DNA of 64,000 nt from Flavobacteriaceae bacterium (lineage in GTDB: Bacteria; Bacteroidota; Bacteroidia; Flavobacteriales; Flavobacteriaceae). The notes below the pieces were generated by a model. The model worked only from the letters and a program-made list of their open reading frames with translations, searched no databases and was not told the origin of the DNA. Below are positions 9,477 through 18,129 of this stretch, piece by piece (the first letter of the stretch is position 1; each line of letters begins with the position of its first letter). The position numbers and the translations under genes were made by a program. The stretch spans positions 1-64,000 of the forward strand of contig CANLLR010000013.1 of NCBI GenBank assembly GCA_947491985.1. The letters are read 5' to 3'.

Positions 9477-9570
9477 AAACGAATGGCTTGGGCCGTTCAG
9501 CAAACCATATTCCTGCTTTCGTCACGCAAGGCGTTTCCTTCAATCAGGGCTAGTTAGGATTTGTCTTTTC
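9477..9570. repeat. possible flavobacterial intergenic repeat element
   Basis: This stretch is more GC-rich than its surroundings and has no ORF. Read on the minus strand it contains AGCCCTGATTGAAGG followed by GCCTTGCGTGACG and, further on, GGCCCAAGCC. The AGCCCTGAT-GAAG opening resembles intergenic repeats I recall from Flavobacterium genomes, and the element at 36762 also begins with AGCCC. Only one copy of this type is in the window, so repeat status is inferred. Confidence 0.35.
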
Positions 9571-9622
9571 CTTTTGTTTCCATTTTCAAAAAATACTTAT
9601 CTTTAACCTTGATAAATGTCGA

Positions 9623-9641
9623 AATTCACAATTCACAATTC
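9623..9641 (+). repeat. heptamer direct repeat AATTCAC x2.7
   Basis: AATTCAC-AATTCAC-AATTC ends two bases before the TTG start of the dehydrogenase gene. It parallels the AATTCAT array at 6944. Confidence 0.7.
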
Positions 9642-9643
9642 CA

Positions 9644-10594
9644 TTGAACACTTCCATAAAAATCCTCCACCTCGATTCCAATCATCCTTTGTTGTTACAA
9701 CAACTCGAACTAGCTGGTTTTACGAATGAAACCGATTTCACTTCCACAAAAGAAGCCATCGAAGCCAAAATTCATGAGTACCACGGAATCGTCATTCGAA
9801 GTCGTTTTAAAATTGACAAAAACTTTTTAGACAAAGCCACCAATTTGCAATTTATTGCTCGTGTTGGTGCCGGATTGGAAAGTATCGATTGCAACTACGC
9901 TGCGTCAAAAAATATTCAATTAATTGCTGCTCCCGAAGGTAATAGGAATGCCGTGGGCGAACATGCTTTGGGAATGTTACTCGCCATTATGAACAAATTA
10001 CACCGCGCTGATGCTTTGGTGCGAAACGGTCAATGGATTCGTGAAGGCAACCGCGGTTATGAGCTCGAAGGAAAAACCATCGGACTCATCGGTTATGGCA
10101 ACATGGGAAAATCGTTTGCTAAAAAATTACGAGGCTTTGATGTTAGTGTTCTTTGCTATGATATTCAAGAAAATGTAGGCGACGAAAACGCCAAACAAGT
10201 GAGCTTATTCGAATTACAACAGAAAGCCGATGTGTTAAGTTTGCACATTCCGTGGACGAATGAAACTGATAAAATAGTCAATACCGCTTTTATCAACGCA
10301 TTTGCCGCACCCTTTTGGTTCATCAATACCTCACGTGGCAATAATGTAGTGACCAACGATTTGGTCGAAGCCTTACAATCGGGTAAAATTATTGGCGCTG
10401 GGTTAGATGTTTTAGAATATGAAAAATCCTCTTTCGAAAACCTATTTTTGGATAGCGAAAAACCCGCTGCTTTTGACTATTTGCTACAGGCAAAAAATGT
10501 GCTGTTAACACCTCATATTGCTGGATGGACACATGAAAGTTATGGAAAATTAGCACAGGTTACTGTAGCTAAAATTGTAAAATTATATTCTTAA
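9644..10594 (+). CDS. NAD(P)-dependent 2-hydroxyacid dehydrogenase (SerA-like)
   Basis: D-isomer-specific 2-hydroxyacid dehydrogenase, an oxidoreductase of 2-hydroxy/2-keto acids. The catalytic domain starts at the N-terminus (RVGAGLESID). The Rossmann motif is GLIGYGNMGKSFAKKL, and the catalytic Arg, Glu and His lie in NTSRGNN, LDVLEYE and TPHIAGWTHES. At 316 residues it lacks the ACT domain of long SerA enzymes. Phosphoglycerate dehydrogenase is a likely role but not proven. The start is TTG, since an upstream ATG at 9616 is out of frame. A near-consensus -7 box TATCTTTA is at 9599. Confidence 0.88.
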   Translation: MNTSIKILHLDSNHPLLLQQLELAGFTNETDFTSTKEAIEAKIHEYHGIVIRSRFKIDKNFLDKATNLQFIARVGAGLESIDCNYAASKNIQLIAAPEGNRNAVGEHALGMLLAIMNKLHRADALVRNGQWIREGNRGYELEGKTIGLIGYGNMGKSFAKKLRGFDVSVLCYDIQENVGDENAKQVSLFELQQKADVLSLHIPWTNETDKIVNTAFINAFAAPFWFINTSRGNNVVTNDLVEALQSGKIIGAGLDVLEYEKSSFENLFLDSEKPAAFDYLLQAKNVLLTPHIAGWTHESYGKLAQVTVAKIVKLYS

Positions 10595-10702
10595 TCAAAG
10601 CTCCATATTGTAAAATGATTGCGGTTAAAAAAAACAAGTTTCTAAAGTAATGATTCCTGTTTTGAATTATTTTTCTATTTTAGTGCTCAAATAAAAATTG
10701 TT

Positions 10703-11119
10703 ATGATAGAATATTACAAAAATGCTGTTTTTGAAAATTATGTTACTTTCTCAGGGAGAGCCAGACGAAGTGAATATTGGTACTTTGTACTTGCAAATAG
10801 TTTGCTTTTCTTTATTTTTTTTATACTAATGGCTACGTTCTCAGAATTTGGAGTAGATGCTGAAAGTGTTTTTATTGTGTTGTTTGTATTGTATGCTTTG
10901 GCGATGGTACTACCTATGCTAGCGCTAATAAGCAGACGTTTACACGACATCAACAAAAGCGGTTGGTATTATTTGATTCGATTTATTCCCTTAATTGGTC
11001 CGATTTGGTTTTTAATCTTGATGTGTACCGAAGGGGATTACGGTCCCAACAATTACGGACAAGATCCAAAATTAAATTACGACGAAATAGAAGAAATAGG
11101 AATAGAAAAAAATTATTAA
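10703..11119 (+). CDS. DUF805 domain membrane protein
   Basis: A 138-residue inner-membrane protein of the DUF805 (YhaH-like) family. It has the family signature FSGRARRSEYWYF near residue 17-29, three to four hydrophobic segments, and RRLHDINKSGWYYLIRFIP followed by GPNNYGQDP. The function of the family is unknown. It is paired with the TM2 gene 15 bases downstream, and the two probably form one transcript. Confidence 0.9.
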   Translation: MIEYYKNAVFENYVTFSGRARRSEYWYFVLANSLLFFIFFILMATFSEFGVDAESVFIVLFVLYALAMVLPMLALISRRLHDINKSGWYYLIRFIPLIGPIWFLILMCTEGDYGPNNYGQDPKLNYDEIEEIGIEKNY

Positions 11120-11134
11120 CTAAATAAACTCAAA

Positions 11135-11416
11135 ATGGAAACAACCAAACCAATTGAAGACTGGAACAGACCACAAGAACCAAGACAAGATAATAAAAAG
11201 GTCCTTGCCGGAATTATGGGAATTTTATTCGGTGGATTAGGAATTCATAAATTTGTATTAGGATATACCTCTGAAGGCATCATACAACTTATCGTTTCTA
11301 TAGTAACATGTGGTATCTTTAGTATCGTCGGACTTATAGAAGGAATCATTTATCTTACCAAAACCGACGAAGAATTCTATCAAACCTATCAAGTCAACAA
11401 AAAAGGTTGGTTTTAA
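11135..11416 (+). CDS. TM2 domain-containing protein
   Basis: A 93-residue membrane protein. A polar N-terminus rich in Pro and Gln precedes the TM2 domain: KKVLAGIMGILFGGLGIHKF, FVLGYTSEGIIQLI, and GLIEGIIYLTKTDEEF. These are the two conserved helices joined by a short loop. Role unknown; TM2 proteins are widespread in Bacteroidota and often sit next to DUF805 genes, as here. A bidirectional hairpin follows directly. Confidence 0.9.
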   Translation: METTKPIEDWNRPQEPRQDNKKVLAGIMGILFGGLGIHKFVLGYTSEGIIQLIVSIVTCGIFSIVGLIEGIIYLTKTDEEFYQTYQVNKKGWF

Positions 11417-11424
11417 AATACAAA

Positions 11425-11449
11425 ATAATGCCTCAATTTGGGGCATTAT
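11425..11449. terminator. hairpin between TM2 gene and acyltransferase gene
   Basis: ATAATGCC (11425-11432) pairs with GGCATTAT (11442-11449), followed on the plus strand by CCTTTTTCTTTT. It lies between convergent genes and its right arm overlaps the stop codon of the minus-strand gene. Confidence 0.6.
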
Positions 11450-13260
11450 CCTTTTTCTTTTCGTTCCAATTCGGCTTGAAACTCTTCCATAACGGGTTTT
11501 ACGGTGCTTTCGGGTAAGTCGGCAATACGAATATACATCAATCCGTCGATGGCATTATTAAACTTAGGATCGACATTAAAAGCAATCACGCGCGCATTTT
11601 GTTTGATGTATTTTTTAATCAAAACGGGCAATCGTAAAATGCCTGGTTCGATTTCATCGATAATTTTATCAAACTTATTCAAATCGGCTTCAGCTTCGTT
11701 AAAAACAAAGTCTTTATCGGCATCTTTCAGTTTTACTTTAAAATCTTTTTTGGGATGAATGTACTGCGCCACATACGGATCGTAGTAATGCGACTTCATA
11801 AATTCTATCATCAACGATTTGGAGAATTCGGTAAACTGATTGCTGATACTTACTCCGCCAATAAGGTACTTGTGCTCTGGAAAACGCAAGGTAGTATGTA
11901 CAATTCCTTTCCACAATAAGAAAAGTGGCATCGGTTTTAATTGGTATTCTTTTCGGATGAACGCGCGTCCCATTTCGATTGATTTCTCCATCATGTCGTT
12001 CAATTCGGGTTCAAAACGAAACAATTCGTGAAGGTAAAATCCTTCAATTCCGTATTTCAGAAAAATTTCAGATCCCAATCCCATGCGGTAAGCGCCTGCA
12101 ATTTGTTCGGCATCTTCATCCCACAAAAACATATGGTGGTAATAGTCGTCGTAGGCATCAATATCGATAGCTTCGTTGGTTCCTTCTCCTACTTCTCTAA
12201 AAGTGATCTCACGTAATCGACCAATTTCGTGTAAAATATTAGGTATTTTTTCGGCACTCACTAAAAAAACCGAGTAATTTTTACTTTGCAACAAACGATA
12301 ATCGTCTTTTTTAATTTGCTCAATTTCTTCTACTATCTTGTCATGATTGGCTGGTTTTACAATTTGCTTTTGCGCTTTTGGCAACTTCAAATCGGGAAAC
12401 GTCAACAATTTACTTTCAGCATTAAACGAGTTGGCCAACATGTAGGTTTTTCTTCGAATAAAATCGGAATAATCCACTAATGTAGTATGTTCGTTTTGTT
12501 CGGCAACCGAAATGGGTTTTCCGATTCGAACTTTAATCACACGGTCTTTTTGTGTTAGCAATTCTGAGGGTAATTTTGCTGTTCTAAACGTATCATTTAA
12601 CTTGGAAAGAAAATAAAAAAGACGGCTGTTTTTGGCGTGAAAATAAATCGGTACTACAGGCACTTGCGCTTTTCGAATCACTTTTATGGCGCCTTCTTCC
12701 CACGCTTTATCAACTACAATTTTTCCGTCTTTGTAAGTAGAAACTTCTCCTGCTGGAAACATTCCCAAAGGTTTTCCATCGCTCAAATGACGTAAGGTTT
12801 CTTTTATTCCAATAACACTCGATTTGGCATCCTTGTGATTTTCAAAAGGATTTACGGGCATAATGTAGGGTTTCATCGGTTCGATGCGGTGCAGTAAAAA
12901 ATTGGCAATAATTCTAAAATTAGGCTCTCTTTCCAACATCAATTTCAATAGTAAAATACCGTCAATTCCGCCAAGTGGGTGATTGGAAACCGTGATGTAC
13001 GCGCCGTCTTTGGGCAATCGTTTGAAGTCTTCTTCCGGAATTTCAAACTTTATTTGGAACTCCTCCAAAATAGCGTTCAAAAATTCAACATCTTTTAAAT
13101 GCTTATTTCTGTCGTAGATTTTATTCAAAGTAGAAATCTTCAGCACCTTCATCAGAAGCCATCCTGTAAACGTTCCGAAAATTCCGTATTTTTCAGTATT
13201 GATAGCTTTTGCTACTTCTTTGGCAGTGACTAAACCCATGTGTTTTTTCTTTTTGAGCAA
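11446..13260 (-). CDS. bifunctional OlsF-like aminolipid acyltransferase (LPLAT + GNAT)
   Basis: Two fused acyltransferase domains in 604 residues. The N-terminal PlsC/LPLAT half has NHPLGGIDG at 93-101 (His94, Asp100) and MFPAGEVST at 167-175. The C-terminal hemolysin/GNAT half (about 320-520) includes EITFREVGEGTNEAI and AGAYRMGLG. This order matches OlsF, in which the C-terminal domain N-acylates an amino acid with a 3-hydroxy fatty acid and the N-terminal domain O-acylates the product, giving ornithine- or glycine-type aminolipids of the outer membrane. Whether the head group here is ornithine or glycine cannot be read from sequence. It is a single gene, divergent from xth. Confidence 0.82.
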   Translation of the reverse strand: MLKKKKHMGLVTAKEVAKAINTEKYGIFGTFTGWLLMKVLKISTLNKIYDRNKHLKDVEFLNAILEEFQIKFEIPEEDFKRLPKDGAYITVSNHPLGGIDGILLLKLMLEREPNFRIIANFLLHRIEPMKPYIMPVNPFENHKDAKSSVIGIKETLRHLSDGKPLGMFPAGEVSTYKDGKIVVDKAWEEGAIKVIRKAQVPVVPIYFHAKNSRLFYFLSKLNDTFRTAKLPSELLTQKDRVIKVRIGKPISVAEQNEHTTLVDYSDFIRRKTYMLANSFNAESKLLTFPDLKLPKAQKQIVKPANHDKIVEEIEQIKKDDYRLLQSKNYSVFLVSAEKIPNILHEIGRLREITFREVGEGTNEAIDIDAYDDYYHHMFLWDEDAEQIAGAYRMGLGSEIFLKYGIEGFYLHELFRFEPELNDMMEKSIEMGRAFIRKEYQLKPMPLFLLWKGIVHTTLRFPEHKYLIGGVSISNQFTEFSKSLMIEFMKSHYYDPYVAQYIHPKKDFKVKLKDADKDFVFNEAEADLNKFDKIIDEIEPGILRLPVLIKKYIKQNARVIAFNVDPKFNNAIDGLMYIRIADLPESTVKPVMEEFQAELERKEKG

Positions 13261-13429
13261 AGAACAAATATAGTAATTCTTGCGAATGTAACGTTTAAAA
13301 AAAAGGAAATCGAAGGAAGTTGGTAAAGTTTTGGCAACCTCTTTTCAACGCAACTACATTTTAACTATTTTTGACCCAATCCGCCGCGACGGAGAATTAT
13401 ACGAAATAAAAAACAGCAAACTTTTTTCT

Positions 13430-14191
13430 ATGAGAATCATATCCTATAACGTAAACGGAATCAGAGCCGCCCTATCAAAAGGCTTTCTCGAGTGGTTGCA
13501 ACAAGCCAATCCCGATGTAATTTGTCTTCAAGAAATCAAGGCGCAAGAAGACCAGATTCCACTAAATGAAGTCACCGCAGCTGGTTATCCATACCAATAT
13601 TATTTTTCAGCTCAAAAAAAAGGCTATAGTGGTGTGGCTATTTTGTCAAAAATACAACCTAAAAATATAGTATTCGGAACCGGAATTCATGAAATGGATT
13701 TTGAAGGAAGAAATCTGCGTGTTGATTTTGACGACGTTTCGATAATGAGTTTGTATTTGCCATCGGGGACCAATATTGAGCGACTTGACCACAAATTTAA
13801 ATACATGGATGATTTTCAACATTACATCAACAACTTAAAAATAACCCTTCCTAATTTGATTATTTGTGGCGATTATAACATATGCCATCAAGCAATTGAC
13901 ATTCACGATCCAATTCGGAATGCCAACGTTTCTGGATTTCTACCTATAGAACGTTTGTGGTTAGATCAATTTTTGAAATCGGGATTTATAGACAGTTTCC
14001 GTCATTTCAATAAAGAACCGCATCACTACAGTTGGTGGAGTTACCGCGCGGGGGCCAGAGGCAATAACAAAGGTTGGCGTATCGATTACAATTTGGTTAG
14101 CGAATCGTTGAGAAACCGATTGAAAAGAGCGGTTATTTTACCCGAAGCCAAACACTCTGATCATTGTCCGGTTTTGGTGGAGATTGAATGA
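13430..14191 (+). CDS. xth: exodeoxyribonuclease III
   Basis: Apurinic/apyrimidinic endonuclease and 3'-5' exonuclease of base-excision repair (EEP superfamily). The ATG at 13430 starts MRIISYNVNGIRAA, the normal family N-terminus. The open frame runs upstream to 13331 but that part is not family-like. Active-site motifs are DVICLQEIKAQ (metal Glu), LPSGT, CGDYNICHQAID, WRIDYNLVS and KHSDHCPV (Asp-His). The product of 253 residues is complete. Confidence 0.95.
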   Translation: MRIISYNVNGIRAALSKGFLEWLQQANPDVICLQEIKAQEDQIPLNEVTAAGYPYQYYFSAQKKGYSGVAILSKIQPKNIVFGTGIHEMDFEGRNLRVDFDDVSIMSLYLPSGTNIERLDHKFKYMDDFQHYINNLKITLPNLIICGDYNICHQAIDIHDPIRNANVSGFLPIERLWLDQFLKSGFIDSFRHFNKEPHHYSWWSYRAGARGNNKGWRIDYNLVSESLRNRLKRAVILPEAKHSDHCPVLVEIE

Positions 14192-14211
14192 TAAGTATAT
14201 TTTTTTATTTA

Positions 14212-14334
14212 AACACATAGAGACATAGATATTCGAAACGTTGAAAAGAAGCTTCGCTTTGTATAGAAAACAATTGCCTATGTCTAAAAATTATTTTTCT
14301 TTGACGCCCTTGTTTTCTATGTTTCTATGTGGTT
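14212..14334. repeat. imperfect inverted repeat spacer (CATAGA-type arms)
   Basis: AACACATAGAGACATAGA (14212-14229) is inverted as TCTATGTTTCTATGTGGTT (14316-14334), with about 86 bases between that also carry CCTATGTCTAA. The arms consist of repeated (A)CATAGA units. It is a structured spacer between xth and the OmpA gene with no ORF inside. Confidence 0.55.
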
Positions 14335-14338
14335 AAGA

Positions 14339-14365
14339 ATGTCAATAACAATGTCAATAACAATA
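14339..14365 (+). repeat. tandem 12-mer AATGTCAATAAC x2
   Basis: Two perfect copies of AATGTCAATAAC plus AAT lie about 65 bases upstream of the OmpA-family ATG. Confidence 0.6.
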
Positions 14366-14429
14366 TTTGGTTATAGACATAATACCGATTTGATGATTTA
14401 ATTTTGAACCATACTCAAAATACTATAAA

Positions 14430-15395
14430 ATGATTAAGAAAATATCTGTTGGATTATTGCTATTAGCCCTTTCTACTTCTTGTGTTTCGAAAAAAATTTA
14501 CACCGATTTAGAAAATAAATTTGCCGATTTAAAGAAAGAAAACCGAAAACTAGCCGATGACAATGAAGATTTATTGAAATCGAAAAATAAATTAGAATTG
14601 GATGGCACGACGTTAAAAGCGGAATTCGACAAATTGAAAGCTGAACGCGATAAACTTTTGGTCGATTACACAGCTTCTGATAGAAATCTGAAAACATTAC
14701 AAGCGTCTTATAATGCGTTAGAAAAAGACAGCAACGAAGCTTTAGCGTCTAACATCAATAAGAACAGAGAGCTTTTGGCACAACTCGAAGCCAAACAAAA
14801 AACCCTTTCTGCCGAACAAGATCGTTTGAACAAACTAAAAAGTGATTTGGAAGCAAGTTCCAAACGTTTGAACGAATTGGAAAGCATGATGGCCGCTAAA
14901 GAAGCAAGCATGAAAAAACTGAAAGAAACCTTGTCGAAAGCGTTAAATGCATTCGAAGGCAAAGGATTAACCATCGAACAAAAAAATGGTAAAGTCTACG
15001 TTTCTATGGAGAACAAATTGTTGTTCCAAACCGGAAGTTGGGCTGTAGGCGTTGAAGGTAAAAAAGCGGTGGTCGAAGTAGCTAAAGTGTTGGCGCAAAA
15101 CCCCGACATTTCGGTATTGATTGAAGGACATACTGATGACGATAAAATAGTAGGAAATATTGGTGGCGGCATTGAAAACAACTGGGATTTATCAACCAAA
15201 AGAGCCACAGCTATTGTCAATATCTTGTCAGAAAACAAAGGCGTTAAAAAAGACAACTTAACTGCTGCAGGTCGTGGCGAATTTTCGCCGTTACTTAGCA
15301 ATGACACTCCAGAAGGAAAAGCGAAAAACCGTCGAATTGAAATTATTTTGACTCCGAAATTGGATGAGATTTCTAAAATGTTGAATGAATTATAA
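14430..15395 (+). CDS. OmpA family lipoprotein with coiled-coil stalk
   Basis: An outer-membrane-associated, peptidoglycan-binding lipoprotein of 321 residues. The lipobox LALSTSC places the acylated Cys at 18. Residues about 25-175 are a long charged coiled coil (KLKAERDKLL, LNKLKSDLEASSKRL). The OmpA C-terminal domain (about 195-310) has ILIEGHTDDD, WDLSTKRATAIVNIL and GKAKNRRIEIIL, which contain the diaminopimelate-binding Asp and Arg. It likely tethers the outer membrane to the wall across the periplasm. It is a single gene. Confidence 0.9.
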   Translation: MIKKISVGLLLLALSTSCVSKKIYTDLENKFADLKKENRKLADDNEDLLKSKNKLELDGTTLKAEFDKLKAERDKLLVDYTASDRNLKTLQASYNALEKDSNEALASNINKNRELLAQLEAKQKTLSAEQDRLNKLKSDLEASSKRLNELESMMAAKEASMKKLKETLSKALNAFEGKGLTIEQKNGKVYVSMENKLLFQTGSWAVGVEGKKAVVEVAKVLAQNPDISVLIEGHTDDDKIVGNIGGGIENNWDLSTKRATAIVNILSENKGVKKDNLTAAGRGEFSPLLSNDTPEGKAKNRRIEIILTPKLDEISKMLNEL

Positions 15396-15469
15396 AAGCA
15401 ACTGAGTTACTAAGTACCTTTGTTTTCTTATAAAATAAACTCAGGCGCTATGGCACTCTGGCACTCCGA

Positions 15470-16510
15470 ATGAAATATACTACCTTACCCAACACGGCAT
15501 TAAAAATAAGCAAGGTCTGCTTAGGCACCATGACTTTTGGCAATCAAAACAGTGAAGCCGAATCGCATTCGCAATTGGATTATGCCATTGAACGAGGTGT
15601 CAATTTTTTGGATACAGCTGAAATGTATCCAATTGGTGGCAACGAACATATTTTTGGTAGCACCGAGCGCCATATTGGAAGTTGGCTCGCTAAGATTGGT
15701 GCTGATCAAAGAGAAAAATTGGTGTTGGCGACAAAAATTGCTGGTCCCAATCGCGGTATGGAATACATCAGAAAACCACTCGATTTTTCTAAAAAAAGCA
15801 TACACGAAGCAGTCGATTTGAGTCTGAAAAACCTGCAAACCGACTACATCGACTTGTACCAAATGCATTGGCCTGAACGCATTATGAACATGTTTGGTCA
15901 ACGTGGTTTAACCAAAATTGATGAGAATTGGCAGGAAAATTTCGTTGACGTTTTGACCATTTATGACGGATTAATCAAAGAAGGCAAAATCAAACATATC
16001 GGACTTTCTAACGAAGTGCCTTGGGCCGTAATGAAGTTTATTCACGAAAGCGAAAAACACAATTTACCCCGAATTGCTACGATACAGAATCCGTATTCAT
16101 TATTAAATAGATTGTTTGAAGTAGGTTTAAGTGAAGTTTGTATGCGCGAAAATGTAGGTCTGTTGGCGTATTCTCCTTTGGGATTCGGATTCTTAACAGG
16201 CAAATATTTAAACGGATATCCTGAAAATTCACGTCTGAAATTGTTCCCGAATTTTATCCGATACAATAACGAAAACTGTTTTAAAGCGACACGTTTGTAC
16301 CAAGAGTTGGCACAGGAAAACGGATTGACATTGGCGCAAATGGCGATTGCTTTTGTACACCAACAACAGTTTGTTACATCGACTATTATTGGAGCAACAA
16401 CATTGGAGCAATTAAAAGTGAACATGGATTCTTTTGAGGTACAATTGTCTGCAGATATAGTTTCTAAAATCAATGTGATTCAAGAAATAATTCCGAATCC
16501 GGCCCCTTAA
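15470..16510 (+). CDS. aldo/keto reductase (Tas/YghZ-like)
   Basis: NADP(H)-dependent oxidoreductase with an (alpha/beta)8 barrel, 346 residues. The catalytic tetrad is visible: Asp and Tyr in FLDTAEMYP, Lys in LVLATKIAG and His in LYQMHWPER. The cofactor motif near the C-terminus is TSTIIGATTLEQLK. The inserted NMFGQRG segment and overall length resemble the Tas subgroup. The physiological substrate is unknown. The spacer before the gene contains GGCACTCTGGCACTC, an 8-base direct repeat. Confidence 0.9.
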   Translation: MKYTTLPNTALKISKVCLGTMTFGNQNSEAESHSQLDYAIERGVNFLDTAEMYPIGGNEHIFGSTERHIGSWLAKIGADQREKLVLATKIAGPNRGMEYIRKPLDFSKKSIHEAVDLSLKNLQTDYIDLYQMHWPERIMNMFGQRGLTKIDENWQENFVDVLTIYDGLIKEGKIKHIGLSNEVPWAVMKFIHESEKHNLPRIATIQNPYSLLNRLFEVGLSEVCMRENVGLLAYSPLGFGFLTGKYLNGYPENSRLKLFPNFIRYNNENCFKATRLYQELAQENGLTLAQMAIAFVHQQQFVTSTIIGATTLEQLKVNMDSFEVQLSADIVSKINVIQEIIPNPAP

Positions 16511-16599
16511 ATTTTAAGCAAGGAACGCAAAGTTGTAAACGCAAAAAGCGCAAAGAATCTATTTTCTTTACGCTCTTTTATATTGATTGGGAGTTGTTA

Positions 16600-18021
16600 C
16601 TACTCGACCACTAATTTTGTAGTGTAACGGTATCCAGTTGTGCTTTCAACGGTTACTACATAAATTCCTTTTGCGAAATCAGCTACTAAAATACTGTTCT
16701 CTTCAGTCGCTTCTGCATTTTTTGCTAAAAGTAATTTTCCTGTCACATCAAACAATTCAATTTTTGATGCTATAATGTTGGTTGGACTCTTAATAAAAAC
16801 AATTTCATTTGCCGGATTTGGGTAGATTGAAAATCCACTTTTTTCAAATTCTGATGTGCTTAACGTGGAATCAATAATTTTAAAAACCGTCGTTGCACTT
16901 GCAATGTATAATTCTCCATTCATGTCTTCTCCAAAAGTGGTGAAAAAATTAGAACCCGAAAAAGTCGGTGAATAGGTTATTGCACCTGCATTGGTACTAT
17001 ATCCAATTCGGTTCAAACAATAATCAGCAAAGAAATACTTGTTTTGAAAATTGGGATACATGCTTCCTGTGTAAAAGTAACCGCCTGTAATAGAACATCC
17101 GCCAGTTCCGCTATGTGTGTATTGTGTTAGTGGCATGGTCATGGTTCCAATAGCATCACAACCTGCTGTATTAAATGCTGCAGTTCCTTCGTAACATCTC
17201 CAGCCCAAATTAAGACCTGTATTAGGTAATGGACTTGAAATTTTATTAATTTCTTCTACTTCGTTTTGACCCACGTCGCCTATCCACAAATCGCCATTGA
17301 GACGGTTGAAGGTAAATTTCCAAGGATTTCGTAAACCACGTGCCCATATTTCTTCTTTTCCAGGTTGGCTTACAAAAGGATTTGTTGGAGGAAATCCGTA
17401 ATTTAAACCTGGTGCGGTAGTGTTCACATCAATACGTAACATTTTTCCTAAATAAATGCGACTCGGATTTGCTGCTACGTTGGTCTGTGCTAAATCTAAA
17501 TTTTGCGCATAACCACTAGTATCGTTGGCTCCACCACCATCGCCCATACCAATGTATAAATAGCCATCCGATCCAAATTGAATGCTACCACCATTATGAT
17601 TGGAAGCGGGCTGATTAATTACCATCAAAGTAGTTCCAGTAGTATTGGCCACTTGAGGATCAGCGCTCACACTGTAACGAGCAATAATTGTAAAACCGTC
17701 ACTGGCACGTGTGTAGTTTACATAAAAAAAACCGTTCGTTGCATAATTGGGATGGAAAGCCAAGCCGAGTAATCCGCGTTCACTTCCAGATGTACTAACA
17801 GTTCCTGTTAAGTTTAAAAAAGGCGTTGCATTTACCGTTCCATCCGAATTTAGAATCCGAATTAAACCTCGTTGTTGTACAACAAAAAGTCGGGAATCGT
17901 TTGGCGCCTTTGAAATGGCTACTGGACTAGAGAATCCAGTTGCAAATGTTTGTATTGCAATAGTTTGCGAAAATCCTAGTGCAGTAAAAAAACAAACACC
18001 TAAAAGTAAAATTTTTTTCAT
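16600..18021 (-). CDS. secreted PQQ-dependent sugar dehydrogenase (GSDH family) with T9SS tail
   Basis: Six-bladed beta-propeller of the glucose/sorbosone dehydrogenase family, 473 residues. A signal peptide ends near LGFSQ (residue 19). Family motifs are LLGLAFHPNY, HNGGSIQFGSDGYLYIGMGD, and ARGLRNPWKFTFN followed by WIGDVGQNEVEEIN. The last ~80 residues (FSIYPNPANEIVFIK ... TTKLVVE) form a type A T9SS sorting domain. It likely oxidises sugars outside the cell using PQQ and Ca2+, but PQQ dependence and substrate are family inference. No PQQ synthesis genes are in the window. Confidence 0.88.
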   Translation of the reverse strand: MKKILLLGVCFFTALGFSQTIAIQTFATGFSSPVAISKAPNDSRLFVVQQRGLIRILNSDGTVNATPFLNLTGTVSTSGSERGLLGLAFHPNYATNGFFYVNYTRASDGFTIIARYSVSADPQVANTTGTTLMVINQPASNHNGGSIQFGSDGYLYIGMGDGGGANDTSGYAQNLDLAQTNVAANPSRIYLGKMLRIDVNTTAPGLNYGFPPTNPFVSQPGKEEIWARGLRNPWKFTFNRLNGDLWIGDVGQNEVEEINKISSPLPNTGLNLGWRCYEGTAAFNTAGCDAIGTMTMPLTQYTHSGTGGCSITGGYFYTGSMYPNFQNKYFFADYCLNRIGYSTNAGAITYSPTFSGSNFFTTFGEDMNGELYIASATTVFKIIDSTLSTSEFEKSGFSIYPNPANEIVFIKSPTNIIASKIELFDVTGKLLLAKNAEATEENSILVADFAKGIYVVTVESTTGYRYTTKLVVE

Positions 18022-18091
18022 AGCATTTCTATTATTGTTTGAAATGTAAATATAATTATTTTTTTGGATTAAGCTACTTTAAATGAAATCA

Positions 18092-18122
18092 CAAAAAATC
18101 CGCAACAGATGTTGATGCGGAT
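18092..18122 (-). terminator. intrinsic terminator between the sugar dehydrogenase and DUF4139 genes
   Basis: On the minus strand ATCCGCA (18116-18122) pairs with TGCGGAT (18098-18104) around an 11-base loop and is followed by TTTTTTG. It lies directly after the end of the DUF4139 gene. Confidence 0.7.
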
Positions 18123-18129
18123 GAGCCAT

